Assembly (NCBI RefSeq): GCF_030867145.1
Contig: NC_134414.1
Location: 63,709,397-63,773,396, forward strand
From: Opisthocomus hoazin
Lineage: Eukaryota; Chordata; Aves; Opisthocomiformes; Opisthocomidae
Reading direction: 5' to 3'
Length of the DNA stretch: 64,000 bases
The position numbers and the translations under genes were made by a program. The notes below the pieces were generated by a model. It had not been told where the DNA came from. It saw nothing but the letters and a program-made list of their open reading frames with translations, and did no database searches. This document shows, one piece after another, positions 12,050 to 26,679 of this stretch. How positions within the stretch are numbered: the first letter of the stretch is position 1; the number at the start of each line of letters is the position of its first letter.

Positions 12050-13140
12050 GTATTGAGTTTCTAATATCAGCAGGATTTGCTGGAATTTAGGCCTGTTGTT
12101 TAATGGGATTAGCATTTCACCTGGCAAAGATAACTGTATAGTTTTGAGATTCTGTGACGATATTATGCGATATTCTATTTTAAATTATTTTTATACAAAT
12201 CTCGCAACATATATTTATCTGAACAAAAAAAATTACCCAGCAGGTCTGAAAAGTAATTAGATCTTGAAAATCATAATTGAATGGAGACCTGTTTAGCAAA
12301 GTATAACATGGATTTGCTTTTATCCCAGTCCTATTCATAATCTTTACTAATTTATGTAAAGAAAAGTAAAAATATCACTAATAACACAGATGCAGCCATA
12401 AATATTTATAGGGAGATATTACTTCTGAAGCAAAGCCTGCTTGTTTTGCAGGGTGGGCAGAATGGGACTTAGCAAACTGTTTGAATACAGATGAGTGGAA
12501 AAGCATCTAAGTACAAAGAATATTTGTGAGAAAAATTACAGAGGTGTTATAGTGTGGTTATCAACAAATCAAAAAGATTCATGCTTGTGGTACAAATCCT
12601 GGATGCAAAAGAAGAGGAATATTAAGAAGTAATAATAATGTTGTTATGTATGGCATTCATCAAGCTATTATTGCATTTTAATACAAATAGTTGACAAACT
12701 GGAAAAGCCAGGAAAATCCACCTTTCAGTGAGAGACTGAAGAAGCACCTGTTTAGCTTATATAGGAGCTTGATTGTAACGTACTAGGATTTGCAAGAGAA
12801 GAAAATTTCAAGTATTCAAAGTCTCTTTTATCTGTCAGGTAAGATGCCAGTGAGAGCCAGTAACTGGCAGGTGAAATTATAGTAATTTAGAATAAGCAAA
12901 AGATTGTTTTCTTTTAGGCACAGGAGGAGCTGTTTGGTATAATATCCCTAAGGACCCACTAGACTCTTATCTCCCAAAGTCTAAATTAAGATTCAATATC
13001 TTTTCTAAATCCTGGGTTCTAAGTCATCCTTGGAATGATGGATTCAAAGCAAAGTTCACGTTACAAAATTTCTTGGCTGATGTTGCTATGGAGGTCAAGC
13101 TGGATGATCGTAATAACCTTTCTGGCCTGCAAATCCATTC
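12050..13140 (+). mobile_element. Ancient CR1/L3-like LINE remnant
   Basis: Heavily decayed but collinear with the 3' part of old amniote CR1/L3-type LINEs. A phrase like the conserved post-RT segment lies at about 12727-12760 (AGTGAGAGACTGAAGAAGC). A segment matching the 3' ORF2 end is near 12955-13010, and the family-type terminus GGTCAAGCTGGATGATCGT is at about 13095-13113, followed by TCTGGCCTGC. The left boundary is uncertain. No open frame survives. Recognition is from memory of the family consensus, so the exact family is not assigned. Confidence 0.55.
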
Positions 13141-16100
13141 AGTTAGGGAAAGAAAAGAGCTGACAAGCTAATGGCCACCAAATCATAACAAATGATGTGG
13201 TCAGAGTAAGCGCTAAAACAATAGAGGAAGCAAGGGAGTACTCACGAAACATGAGATATGCAGTCTGGAGATTTTACAGATAATAAGCAGCTTAGAACGG
13301 GATCTTAAAATCCAGATAAGATGTATTCTTTTTTTTGTGCTCTAAAGGGCAAAAGCATGAAAGGCTACATTTTGATAGCATTTTATCAGTATTTTAATTT
13401 AAAATGGGCTACTAGTTCTGTATACTTGTAAAAATCAAAGTAAAACAATACTGCTGATGTATAGCTTGCTTAGCATCTTCAAACACACTAAGCCATTCAA
13501 TGATGTGCTGGAGTAAGTTCATTTGAGCTCCTTTTTAAAATTCTCCCAGTGCCTAAAAGGAATAATGGAGTGTTTTTTCTGCATCTGGCTAAGACTGCCC
13601 TTTTCCCAGATACAGCTCATCTATCCTTCCAAATATTGTGCAAGCAAGCAGTGCACACGTATTTCTGAATAGCAGCTTTTAGTTTTGTTTTTGGTTTTTT
13701 TTTCCAGTGGAATTTAACAGTATGCCAAAGTTTTTGTACAGAAATGTACAAATGTTTACAAGTTACTTTGATTATACAGCACTGATATATCCCATGAAAT
13801 CCATAATATGCATTATTAAGATAACATCATTTTTTATCAAATGGTGTCCCCAGGTTTACAAAGTCTTTTATTCATCTGAATTTCAAATAACTGAAACCAG
13901 CCGTTTAGTGTAAGGTAGAGGAAATGTGTATTTCCGCTGAGCGGGTACACCATAAATTACTTTGGTGTTCTCTTTGATTATATGAGTAGGAGAGAGCACA
14001 AATGTGTATGTGTGTCTCTGTTGCTCGTAAATGGAAATGCAAAAGATATACTGTTTTATTCCTTGCCTGGAGATCTGAGTATATCATGTGGTGAAGGGCA
14101 GGAGGATTTAGTGGAAGTTTCTCAGTAACTTCCAGCACGTTACTGTTCATAAAACTACGTGTTGCCTGCTTTGCAGAATGATGTAATTAGTTTCAGTGTA
14201 ACTCTGTGTTTTAGGCTTAATTATTGCAACCCTGCCAATAGAAACTTGAGGAAGGACCAAGTAAATGCTCTGTGATCTTTCTATTCATTCAGGTGCAATT
14301 CTAAAAGCTCATTTTTCCAACTGTATTCTTCATGTTCAGTGGAGGTATTGCAGGATTAATATAAGAGACAAAGTCTTTCTCTGCATGGCATAAACATAGC
14401 TTCTGTTTTCTTAAAAGCAGAGGTGGTGTTACCTCTCATGCCCTGGCTAAACTCCATCTAGGGTAACTATATTTTTGTGTAAATAAAGTCCTATGCAAGT
14501 TCAGGAGGATACAGAATAATTCACTTCTTGCCTTTTCCTCTGACTTATAAGACAGTTATGACATTTGTTTCAGTTTATCTGTCGATTAATCTGTTCAGTT
14601 CAGGCTCCTGCAATAACATTCCTTCTTCACTGTTAGTTAAGAATTTACCCGTGAGTATTAGTAACATCTTTTGGGGAGTTAGGCATGTAATCTGATCAGA
14701 ATTCCACATAATTTTCTTCTGTTTTCAAGGGATTACAACAAATGTGTGATTTTAAACTTGATATGAAAATGGTGCAGAACTTCTGAGAAGCTACTCTGAT
14801 TTTGGTTTAGATTATTTAGGTTTTTCCAAACTTAGTTTATACATTTTATGTTAAACTGAGGTAATGAAGGCTACATTTAACAAAAGTAAAAACGGATACA
14901 TAAGGTTTTGTACCAATTAACTCAGATTTTTTAATGATTTAGAGTTTAACTTCTACAATTTAAAATATTTGCTTTTGCAGCTTTCACTGAGCTGCTGTTT
15001 AGGGTTGCTGTGTACTTTTAAGAGAGGCCTGGTGTCATGTCATGACCACCAGCAGCTGCTTAAGTGCCTATCATGGGACACATCTTTCTTTTACTATCAG
15101 CATAAGGGTTGTTGTAACCTTTAGAAGAGGATTTTTCTGCTCAGTAGTGATGGAGATTTCCAGCTAAGCCAGACCATATGCTGATTCCCGGATTTCTTAT
15201 CTGTAATCAGTCTTTCTTCATGTTGTCAAAGATGTTTCCATTAAAAATGCAGAATGATTCTGGTACTTCAATTCTTCAGTGTTTAAGTACGGTATTTTTT
15301 ATTATGAGACTACATCTGTTACTACACAAACCAGTCATATATTTCTTGCAGTGTTAATATTTGTGAACTTCCCATCCACTTTAAACTAAGCAGCATGGAG
15401 AAGATGGCTGATAACCTCCTAACACATCAAAGTACTGACAAGGTCTCCTGCAGACACTGTAATTCAAAGTAGTCTTTATGACTAAAAGTCCTCTGCTATT
15501 GACTTGCCTGACCATTCCCTTAATTTGGCATAGCTCACATTTCTTTCATTTTGAGTAGGTAACTTCTTCGTACACAAAGAATTTGGAGAAGTGTTCCTTG
15601 TTTTGAGGTCAGTTCAGACACAGTTGCAAGACAGGAGCTGAGAAATAAGTGATAGGATGTGAGCTGTATTCAGCAAAGCGATCAAGCGGTGATTGTTTAC
15701 ACTGTGTGTGAGTCCAAAAGCTCATAGTTCTTATCTCCATGGCAGAGTAACTGATGCAGCAGAGATCTTTGCTGGTGCCAGGGAACAGTTTTCATCATAT
15801 GCTGTTCACAAGAAAAGGAAACCAGAGGTTTTTGTATAGTGCGTGCTTGTGCAGTATCCATTACAGCAGTGTATTTAGGTGCTTGTTTCTCCAGTGTAAA
15901 TATATACTCCAAAATACTAGACTTTGGTTCCTGTGCTTTCTTCCTTGCCAGTTTATCTGGCTGTCATTTATAATAACCATAGCAATTATACTGACACAAA
16001 TAAATGTCATATATGGTGGTAAAATAAAATAATCTATACAATATTTTATTGTATAGATATTTCTATTTTTATACACTATGCAGCTAATAAAAACAACTGC

Positions 16101-19100
16101 ATAATTGTTGATTTCTACTGGCTAAACGTTTATGGCAGATTTTGAAACTGCTTGTTATCCCATGGTTGACTTAAAGTAAATCAGTGGAAGCAGTTTTTAA
16201 ACTTTATAAAGCTATTTTTAAATAGCTGCAGGGCAATCTTAAAAGCAAAATGAAACAAAACAAAAAACCCAAGGAAAACCAAAAAAGAATGGATATCCAA
16301 AAACAAAAGAAATTATTTAAAGGATTTGAAAGTTTCCTGTCCCTTTATAATTTTTGGATATTTGTAGCCTATGATGGTATACCACAACAATAAGCCTTAT
16401 TCACATGGGTAACCACAATGAAACTGCTAGAAATAATCACATGAGGAACAGCTGCAAGAGTGAATTTGTGGATGTGGTGTAAATAAGAAAATAGTAAAAC
16501 AGAATGCTGAAATGATCATGACTAGTACAGAACAGAAGGGCAAAAGTCAGCCATCTTTCCAAGAAATACTTCATAATCAATCCTGGACTATATGACAGAC
16601 TTTGGAATTTATAACCTGGTGCAATACTACCCAAAGGCAACATCTCCTAATCAAAATAATAGTTCAAGTGATTATCTGAAATGTTACAAATGTGACCAAT
16701 GACCGATGTGACTTAGGATAAAACTCATTTCTTAGAAGGGCAGCTGGAATTTGCTTAGCGGTTGAGCACAACAGTCATGGAAGAGAATCCGTGTGTGTGA
16801 ATCAATACAGACTGGCTTAAGATGCCTACTGTCTCCTAGTTTCCTATGAAACATGATTAATGGAAGCTCATGAGCATTTGTCAGCCTTCCTTTGCAAGGA
16901 CAAAGGAAAATGTTCATTTTAGGCTTGATTTCCTAGGTTTTTCTGATGTGCTGTTTTGTATGTTGTCTCATAAAAAAAAATAATACACAGAAGGAAAAGA
17001 AATTTACATTCAGGACTGGTCTTGCTTGCTCCAGAGGATTTACATCACTTAGATTTTACTCTTCTGTCTTCCAAAAAGTACCAAAAAATTCTTACATTTA
17101 ATTTTAATTGCATGTATGAACAAAAGAAGTTGTCAACAAAATGATCGGGTTATTGTCTATTTGCGAGCTACAGCTACCTTCTTCTGTGTAGTATTATGTG
17201 TAGCAACTATAACATCCAAGAGCCCTCTAGTTGTTAAGCAATGTGACTAATGTTTGGGTTTTTTTTCTCATGGAAAAAAGTATCTGCTGGAATGTTTTGA
17301 ATGTTTTTTAATAATAGGTATTCCATCTGTTCATCCATCCACATATTATTGTCCTTTTTCTGATAGGCAAGAAGAATTCACAGAAAGAAGCCTTCAAAGC
17401 CTGTGGTGTAGAGTGAGGAAGTAATTGCAGGAGATCCCTGGAAGGCTCTGTCCTCCATTGCAAGTCTTTTCTCTGTAGAAGTGACTCACATGTCAGAAGA
17501 TGGAGTAGCCAAACACAGATTTATTTTGGAGCCATGTTGTCCTTAGGTTCTCTCCTAAACACTCCACAGCTGTCCTTTAAACTGGTAAATCCTTCAGAAG
17601 CTAACATGGCTTATACTCCAAATATAAAAGCAGCTGTAAGGAGACACGGGGCCAGAGATTTACTGGCACATTGCAGTGGCTGTAGCACTGACAAGGTGTC
17701 TGTAAACTTCCCATTTGCTATACAAACATCCATAAAAGCATATATTATTTTTATATTTTACATATATAATAAGTAAGCAAGCATAAAGCCATGTGTGTAT
17801 TTTCTTCTGATGCAAATTTTGTTTCCATTTCTCAGCATTGTTGCTCAATCCTATGATAACAGTGAGTAAAATCTGACTAAATAAAAATGTTACTGCTTGC
17901 AACAAGCTTTGCGTTTATTTTGCGAAGGAATCCGTAATATGTTGGGCAGTGAAAAATAGGTCTTCAATCCTTATCGTCTTTCAGATCTGTGTTCAGATAA
18001 CAGACAGAAAGGATCAAACAAACTGTCCTCTGTCCTTGTGGCTCGCTCAGCCAGCATTCCAGCCCTGTCCTTTCTCACTTTCTCAGGGTCATCTACTTGC
18101 ATCTTAATTTAAAGAAAAAGGGTCATCTGAGTTTGCGAAACACAGATCTGTTTGGGATACCATCTGTCTTGCAGTATCATCCCTAGATCCATCTTTGGCT
18201 GAGCCTTATTAAATCATGTTTTCATTTCTTCAGATTTTCTATTACGCTCTATTTATCTTCACCTATAGTTTCTCATTGTCAAAATTATTATTCTGAGAAA
18301 AATCCCCATGTCTTTCTTCCAACTGAATTCACCGATTGCCTTGTTTCCTTCTCTTCCTTTAGTGTGTGAAGTCTGCTTCAGTTTTGTTCCTTAGAGCAAA
18401 CACTGTTTTTATAGTTCTTATCACAGACTTTCCTGCTTACATTCTTCTTTAGATTACTGACCGTGTAATTAGGAAGCCTGGAAAGGAATAAAAAAATGTC
18501 TATAACCTGTTTGAAGAATTGGATGTGTTCCTAATAAACGTAAAGGGGAGAGTCCTGTAACCCGGGAGGTTTGCTGGAAAATGCTGTTCTAAGCAGATAA
18601 TCCAGTATAAGGGAAAAGAACCAGACGAAAGAACAAATGATTAGGGGTTAGGATCAGAAAGAAAAAAAGTCAGGAAAATAGCAAAACAATGTAACAGAAA
18701 AAGAAAAGAAACAAAGTATTTAAGCTAGCCAGTTAGGACTAAGCATAAGAGGAATGGTGTAAAGGAAATTCTGACTTCCAGTTAACAATTCTGCTGCTGC
18801 TGTTTTAACTTCTTGTAATTGTAACCTAAGAGTTTCCTGGAAGCTGCTAGCACGGAAACACACTAAGCCTACTGAAAGGCAGGTTTCACAAGCCAAGCAT
18901 TTTACTTGCTGTTGAAATGAACTTGAAATCTGAATTTAGTCCATTTTTAAAGTGTATCACACTGGGTATTATAAAAGTGCAGTGAACCAAGGTAAATGGT
19001 TATAGTACCTATAATTATGATCTTAAAAAAGCAAATTCGTCAAACAGTAAAAAAAAAATTTTGTTTGAGATCAGGCCTGTGAGAAACTACTGCCCTGTGT

Positions 19101-22100
19101 CACTTTCTCCTTCAAAAATTAACTATTCCCTTGCCCACAAGTCAGTATTGGTTTAGACTGAAAAGAGCAAATAACTCTGGTTTGAAGAGCAGCGTAAGTG
19201 GGAGCCCTAGAAAGCTGTGTCTGTGCCTTTCCACTCAAAAGCGTATTTTGTTCCAGCAGCCAGAGGAGCTGATGAAACCTAATGGTCACGGGTGTGAGCA
19301 CCGCTCCAGAGCTGCTCCGTAACAACATCATTCCCACCGGCTGCACTTGGCTACCAGCTGCCGTCACCATGCATCGTTTCCAGCCAGGTCTCAAGCCCCT
19401 GCAGCCTTTCTGTAGGCTGAGCTGCTCTTAAGCTGTACCTCGCATCAGCTCCAGGTGTGGCAATAGCGGTGTAAGCTCAGCCTGGAAAAGCTGACGAGGT
19501 CTGCAGCACCCCATGGAAGAGGCTCTGGGCTGGGCCAAATTCAGTGTATTGGTGAAAAATGTTAAGGAAAAGCCTACTTTAATGGCTGGATACTGCAAAA
19601 TCTGAACTTCAAATACTGGCGTCCACCACAGCCTATGTGAGCTGCCTTTGCACAAATGGGTAGCAAAGCCCCTTATATCTGTGGCTTTTATTACCATAAG
19701 ACTATATTTCTTCTGGCAAAGAGTTGGCAGAATGGCCTTGCCCCATCAGAATACCCTGAGGCAGCAGCACAGTCAGAGACCATTTTGGCTGTGGCAGTAG
19801 CCGGGAGGTGTATGCTAGAGGGGTATCAGGTTGTCTGGGTTTACACTGAGTCCTGGAGGCATACCGCTGCAGTCTTGAGCAAGCCGCATATTTCCAGTAA
19901 CCTTAGGATCCCACCAAAGGCTTTGTGTGCCACTCCCACGTGGTGAAGGCCTAAATGGCTCAGTTTTGCTTTTGAAACAACATAGACATTGAAGTTGGGG
20001 TACATCTCACCACGTAAATAGTTGCCTAAAGCCTGCTATACAGATAAAAGACAGCAAGAAGTATCTCCAGAGGGCAGTTCATTTGATCTACTTCAGCCAT
20101 TTACCTTAGAGTGAGATGAATTGCTCTCTGGAGGTGTCTCTTTCTGACCATCAGCACTAAAGGAAGTATAATGCAACTGGGATAGATATGGATATCCATC
20201 TTTTAGATACTTAACTTTCCTCCCCACAACTGTCGTGTGTGAGATTTTCTCTCAAACTGCAGACTGAGAGAGGACAGAAGTGCAAAACTGGAACTTTGAC
20301 AAGCATACTGATGGGATGTGTTTGCACCATACGATCAAAATTAATTGTAAAATCACAGGATAGATTCTTCAGTTGGTACGGTCGTGTCAGTGAGGTCAGC
20401 ACAGCGCACGCAACCTGTGCCCCTTACAAGACAAACACAGGGCTGTGATCTGAACTCTTCTTGAGTATTGATTTCCTTTGGCACTTCAAAATGTATTTGA
20501 CTTTACTTTTCATTCAGAAATGCAGAATGGAATAAATCTTCTGTTTTATACTCAGAAATATGCATGAACAAAACATGCTCGCCATGTAGTGTTTGGGAGC
20601 CCTTAGATCAGGTGTCTGTGTTTCACACACTTAAAAAGGAAGAGAACCCAAAAAAAAGGAAGGAAAATTACCCATGGTAGTATCTGCATCAGTAGAATGC
20701 TGTGGATTGTTGACAGGTTAGTAATATTAGGCTCTGAAGTATATTGCATGGACTTCAGTTACTTGACTGACGGAATGAAACTTGGGAGTTTATATAATAC
20801 AGTTTGTTGCAAATATGCTTTCAATGGAAGTGTCAAAGAATGACTTATCCCTATTCATAACTAGCTGTGGTTCTAATAAATATATAAAAGACTTAGCAGA
20901 ATTTATACTTACAATTTTGAAAATAACATGTAAAAATAAATTCCTGTAAGTTATTACATAAATAAATCAAACATAATACTCAGAGAAATCTAGCAAATTC
21001 AGTGATTTCATTACTATTAAAGTCTAACTTACAAATGTTTCCAGTTCTGCTCCCACCAAGAAGCATCTTGCTGCCTGAAAAGTCCCCTTGAAATAAAAAT
21101 ATTTGTTGGAAAATATGGTATTAATCCTAAAAAGATGTAAAGTTAGGGTGTTAGAATTGCTAGCAGAATCATACTTGACTTAAAGGTAGTATATCTGCAA
21201 ATATGAAATTAATTAACCTTTCAGGCGGCATTTTACCTGCAGATGATGTGCTGTGGGTATCAGTCACTTGTAAATACACAAAAATAGGTAAAAGCATATG
21301 TTTCATTTAATTGTTCTAGATATCAAAAGCCCTATGATTTTGTAAAAGGAACTGTTTTCCATAGGCAGGTTGGTTTACCTACAATGGATGCTGACACAAA
21401 ATTTCAGAGAACATCTGCTGTGGTAAAAACAACCACTGCTTGTACTGGAAAACTGTTTAAGTGTAAGCTAACTTGTATAAGAAGTCCAGTTAAGTATATG
21501 CTTAGTTGTGTGAAGATAGTTTCTTTCAGGCTAACTGAGTCTTTTCTTATACCTTTAAATCTAGTTTTAATGATGATTTTCTGACCTTGCCCTTCTAAAT
21601 AACATTCTTCCTTTTGAAAGTCTACATCACCCGTAATATACTTTTCACTTCTCATTGATTCCGCCGCTCTTAGAGTTGCCATAACTGTGGCAGTTCAATT
21701 ACTTTATTTCTGCCTACCATTTCCTTTTCTCATTAGAGCTGAACATGCAGCTTTGAGGAGCTTTTGCAGCACACTCTACGTAAGATGGTACTCAGAGGTA
21801 TGAATGAAATAGCTGACAATGATGATAGTTCTTGTGAAAGCTTTGCATTGGTGCTTGAAATGCTGCAGTGGTTTCCCATTTGTCACTATATGTGTATCAG
21901 CGTGTTGCAATTGGATCTTTAAAGTGCTGTGTGGTCTGGATCCTATCTGTTTACAATGCCACTTCCGTCCCAGTGACAGCTGAGATAATCACATCTGCTT
22001 TGGTTTGCAGCTCAGATACTATTAGGTGACTAAAACAGTAAAAAGAGGAGGGGAAAAAAAAAAAGAAAAGGCAGAAAGCCCACCTCCAGGCTGCTGCCAG

Positions 22101-24289
22101 GTCCTTGACTCTGTCAGCGGTTGATCCAACAGAGTCCAAGGGCATGTCACAGAAATGAAAATGACTGTGTTTTAAAATGTTTGCTATCATACTTGCGATA
22201 GCATGACTTTAGACAGGGCTTTTTGGGACAAATAGTTTTATTTCAAGCAACACTAGGACAGAACTGGGGGCTGACCTCATCCACATCCAGGGAAGAAGAA
22301 GTAGTTTTGTTTTTCTTGCAATAACTGTAGGTCTTCAAAAAGCTCTCCACACACACATGCCAGTGCACGTGAACTCACCGGTGGTGTCAGCAGGGGCTTG
22401 CACTCCCACCCTGAACAATACAAGTACACAGAGCAGACTGGGTTGTCATTTGGCTTCTGCTATAGTAAAGGAACCCAGAGCTGCAGGAGTCTGTGGCATT
22501 GGGAAAAAGTGGGGATTTTCAGCTTCGTGTGGATGTTGCTTCTCAAAACATTACCACTATTTTTTTCTCCTTTAAGAAGAAACGTTAACAACAATGTTCT
22601 GTTCCTGGGGGTAACACAGAGCTATCTAATGGCTTGTCACTGAGTAACAGATAGCCTACGTAATGACTGCAAGATGCTCCCAAAGCAGCACTGGCTTCTG
22701 ACATGAGAGGCTTTGCTGAGGAGTGATGTCTGATAAGCGGGTGCTGAAAGTCCTCCTACCTGCTCGGCAAATGCAGGCTGGTGGCAGAGCCTGGACAGGG
22801 ACACAGAGCTCTACCTGCGCTCTGGGAGGGTGAGCTGAGGCTCAGCAATGAAATGCCTCAGCATGGCATCAGGTTATCATGGATAACCACTTAAAGCTTC
22901 CCCTTCTCTATCTCTTGGAACAGTACTGGCATATCCTTGGATGATTTTTCTTCTGTCTCAACTGAAGACACTTATAGCGCGTATTTGAAGTCTTACTTTT
23001 CTGGGGTGAGGCAAAGTTTAGGAGTGTAAGTCAAGATGTGGAAGGGAGTGATTTTCATGGAACTTAGAGACATCTGGAAATGGGGATAAGCAGGATTGAC
23101 TGTGAAACATTGCGTACTCAAACCTTGCCATGAGACCCTGGATCTTCTCCATCCTCCAAGGCGGTGTAATGGTTACCAGAAAAGCAGCCTTCACTGAAAC
23201 TATGAGCTGACTCTTCTAGTAACACACTTTAGGCCCAGAAAGAAAAGTCCAAAACTAGTGAAAGGACACATTATGTGGGCTGAGTGGTATGTGTTATGTT
23301 TTCACACATCCCCTCATGATGCTACATGTCCTGAGGGACAAGCCTTAGCTTTCACTGGAAAGTGAAAGTTCCAGAACTGGATGAAAATCTCTAATTTTTC
23401 ACAACCATGAGCACGGTGTGAGCTGAGCTTTGTATTCATGGGTGTCATAAAGATTTTGGAGGGTCAAGGCAGCGTAGTGAAGGCCTCTACTCTGCCTTGT
23501 AGCGTACGTGGATTGTCTACACAGCGTGCGTGAAGGTCGAGTCTGATCACCTGAGTGCCACGGGATGGCAAGCTGTTCTGTGTGGCCACGGCACATCTAA
23601 CTGCAACGCCTGCAAGGGCCAGATGTGCAGTGCACACACACAGAGTCAGCTGAATGCAGGACTGGCTGCATGGCTGCTGTACAGTTTGTCCATTTAAGTG
23701 CAGAGGCTGCTTACTGACGGTCCCCAAGAGCGGCCAGCTGCTATGAAAGTACAGGAAAAGCCACATCTTGTGTAGAGCAATACCAGGTCCTGTAAAGTCC
23801 TCAGCAATCCTAGCCCTGGCTGATTAGTCTCACACTTGGAGGGCTTGGGCCCGCGACTGTTTCTGGGGCCTCACAAACCTCGACAAAGGCACCTTTCTCA
23901 TGGCAGGTTTTTCTGCAGTCCCCTCTCACTAGAGGTAATCCTGTAGTTTCACCATTTTTGGATTCAGTCCCTGGATGCCAGCCCTCTCGCCCACCCCACC
24001 CTGCAAAGCCACCTGCAGTGGGTAGCGTTAAATACTTCTCTCTAGGATCCTGTGACTAGAGTCTTATTAAGGGAACTCTGAACGTTTCTCTGCAACTAGC
24101 TTGGTTCCCAGTTCACCTAGAGCTAGAGTAAACAACAAAAATCAAGACACGCTGGTAGGCTCCTGCCAAAAGAAGTTCAGTGTTTGCAGTCCTTGTTGCT
24201 CAGATAGGGACTTCAGATTCCCCAGCATCGTCCCATAGTCCTGCCTCAGTCTCTGCCAGATCACTCTCCTTAAGGCAGGGCACCCCTGT
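13141..24289. other. Intergenic, no gene recognised
   Basis: About 11 kb of AT-rich, apparently repeat-poor sequence between DOCK9 and UBAC2. Open frames are short and lack domains. The only structure noted is a perfect hairpin at 16032-16058. It could harbour noncoding transcripts or enhancers, but nothing here proves it. Confidence 0.5.
16032..16058. repeat. Perfect 12-bp inverted repeat, 3-nt loop
   Basis: ATCTATACAATA at 16032-16043 is followed by TTT and its exact reverse complement at 16047-16058. The stem is AT-rich. No adjacent terminator or RNA gene is recognised. Confidence 0.85.
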
Positions 24290-24570
24290 TACTGACGATC
24301 AGCTAGCCAGAGTGAGAACAGATTTTTTCCCTTGCCATTTACGGCTGCAGATTTTCCCGGGTACCAGAGTCACGGCCTTTGGCATCGCGTTGGCTTGCAC
24401 ACCTGAGCGCAAATATCCCGTTTGTTCTCTGAACAATGCTTCCTTCTTTCCTTCCTTGCTTCGCTCGCTCATTCGTTCCCCAGGCGCGCTGTACAGTCAG
24501 TGCTTGTACAAAGCATTCCTCTGAGCCGGCGGGGCTGCTGTCATCCCTCGGAGCCTGCAGCGCACAACCT
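24290..24570. promoter_or_regulatory. CpG-enriched patch, candidate regulatory element
   Basis: A locally raised CpG count (roughly 16 CpG in about 280 bases by eye) in intergenic DNA that is otherwise CpG-poor. It includes a TTCGCTCGCTCATTCG stretch near 24460-24476 and GGCGCGC near 24483. There is no convincing coding exon. It may be a distal enhancer or a noncoding-RNA promoter; this is inference. Confidence 0.3.
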
Positions 24571-26679
24571 GCTACTGCTGGCAAGCTCTTGCAGAGTGAT
24601 GTAATCCTGTGCAGATCTTACACCGCCATCCCGATGCCAGACATTGTGTTGGCTCGTGTTGTTTGGTACAACGTGTATAGCTCCTTAATTTTTTTTTTTT
24701 TTCCAAAGGACTTGAAATTTGATCCATGCTTGTCTTTCTGCTTCTGGGCTATTCTGTTGGAGAGCTCTGAAATCTCTGTGTTGGCATCTGTGTAAGTCTA
24801 TTGTCCTTCCTCTTGCATGTTCCAGCTGGGCTAGGTAACTTCCTCTCTTTCACAAATTCTAGTTGTTTTGTTAACATTTAACCCAAGACTTCCAGCTTTC
24901 CAACTCTAAATCTAATGTTTCAGATTCAAATAGTCTTGCGTTATCCAACTCAACTATTGAGCACAGTCAGCCCTAGATCAGTCAGCCTTCTCCAGAATTT
25001 CACCCTCTTTATCTACCTTCTGATGACAACAGCTTTCTTATATTCTTCAGTTCACTTTTACATTTTCACATTCTGTAATACTCTTTCATAATTCATCTGC
25101 CTGGTTTCATGAAACACTATCAAAGGTATTAAGTGCTTCATCTCCTTGCCAGAAACAAAACTATGACCTGGCTGGTGTCCATTTTGCTGCAGTTGCAGTA
25201 TTGTTGTAGTCATTATTGTCCAAGTACCCAGGCAAAATAAATTTAGTAACAAAAAAGGCAAAATACCTTTCATTAGCCTGACTTTTTACTGGCACCTCTC
25301 TGATTTCTCTTCCCAGATGAAGGTCAAAAATGTCCCCACTTATCCTCTACATTTCTAGATGTTTTTAGCACTAGTGGACCAGCATGCAGCTCCACTGTCC
25401 CACTCTGATGTTTTCTTAGTTTCTTTTCTTCACAATAGTGTTTATTTGGTCAGCAATGACTTGGAACAAAGAAAGGATGAAAGAGGTCAACCTACTGCAG
25501 TTTCTCTGCCTTGTAAAGGTGCAGTTACCCACCCCAACAGGAAATCCAAAACTTTTTTGTGAGTGGATGTTACAGAGGTATAGAGGCTAGAGAAGCCATG
25601 GTGTCATGGTCTATCTAGCATGTATGCAAGGTGACCTGGCCTAAATTAATTACATTAATCTAGTGGAGGTAAGAATATTCCTTGAATTAAATATACTGAA
25701 AAGATAAAGGATTTACAGACTGTCCTAGGAGGAACCTGAAAAAGGCTTGCTCCTCTCCCTGTGCCCTAAAAGCCAGTGCGTCAGTGGCAATAGCCTGGTA
25801 GGAATTCACACAGGAATCCTCTCACCAGACCCATGCTAGCCCCGAAAAGGTTAGAAAGGTGATTTGTTCAGGCTCAAAGGGAATAAATAACTTCAGATGT
25901 ACAGCTTATGTGTTAACAAATGAGACAATATAAAGAAGCTGGTCTTACAAATTAGCAGTCATCATGCAACATGGGAAAACACAGATGTTCCAGCTGTGTT
26001 TGTAAGACTCCTCACACACAGGGGGGTCTGAATATTGAGGAACACCGTGGAAATGACTGGAGTCACCCCCGTCTGTCTAAACCCATCTGGATCTGGATCA
26101 GCAAAGCTCACTGAAGCAGATGTGTGCATTTCAGGATTTTACATCTACCCTCTGACTGCACGGCTACAGCGTTGACTCAACCTCCCGTTTACTTCCTCTC
26201 GGATTTCCCCATCTTCAGATTTTTTTCCTCTGTCTATTGTAGGAGTGAGATGTTACAAAACAGGAGTTGAGATCCTTTTATAAACATATGCTTTTCAGTA
26301 AAATTCTGAATTAACATGGAGTTATAACATCAGATTTATTGGTTACTAATTGTCAGTAACTGAGACTTTTTTTTTTTTTTTAATGAGAATTGACACTGAT
26401 TTCTTGTTCCTGGCTGAAGGAGGCACAAAATCTTGATTCTGGGCTATCAGCAGCCTTTTGGCAGCAAGCACTCTCTTCAGGATCACACACCTTACTGTGA
26501 TAATTCCCTTCTAGCAATCTGCTTTGTAATCCATTACTTTACAGTAACAAAAATCAGATTTGTTTAACTTTCAAGGAGAAACCCTGCAGAAGTGATGAGC
26601 CCCCTTGCTTAACCAGTGCCACTCACTTCTGAACAAGATATGAAAAATGGTGCAAGAAAATTTTAATTTGAGACAATAT

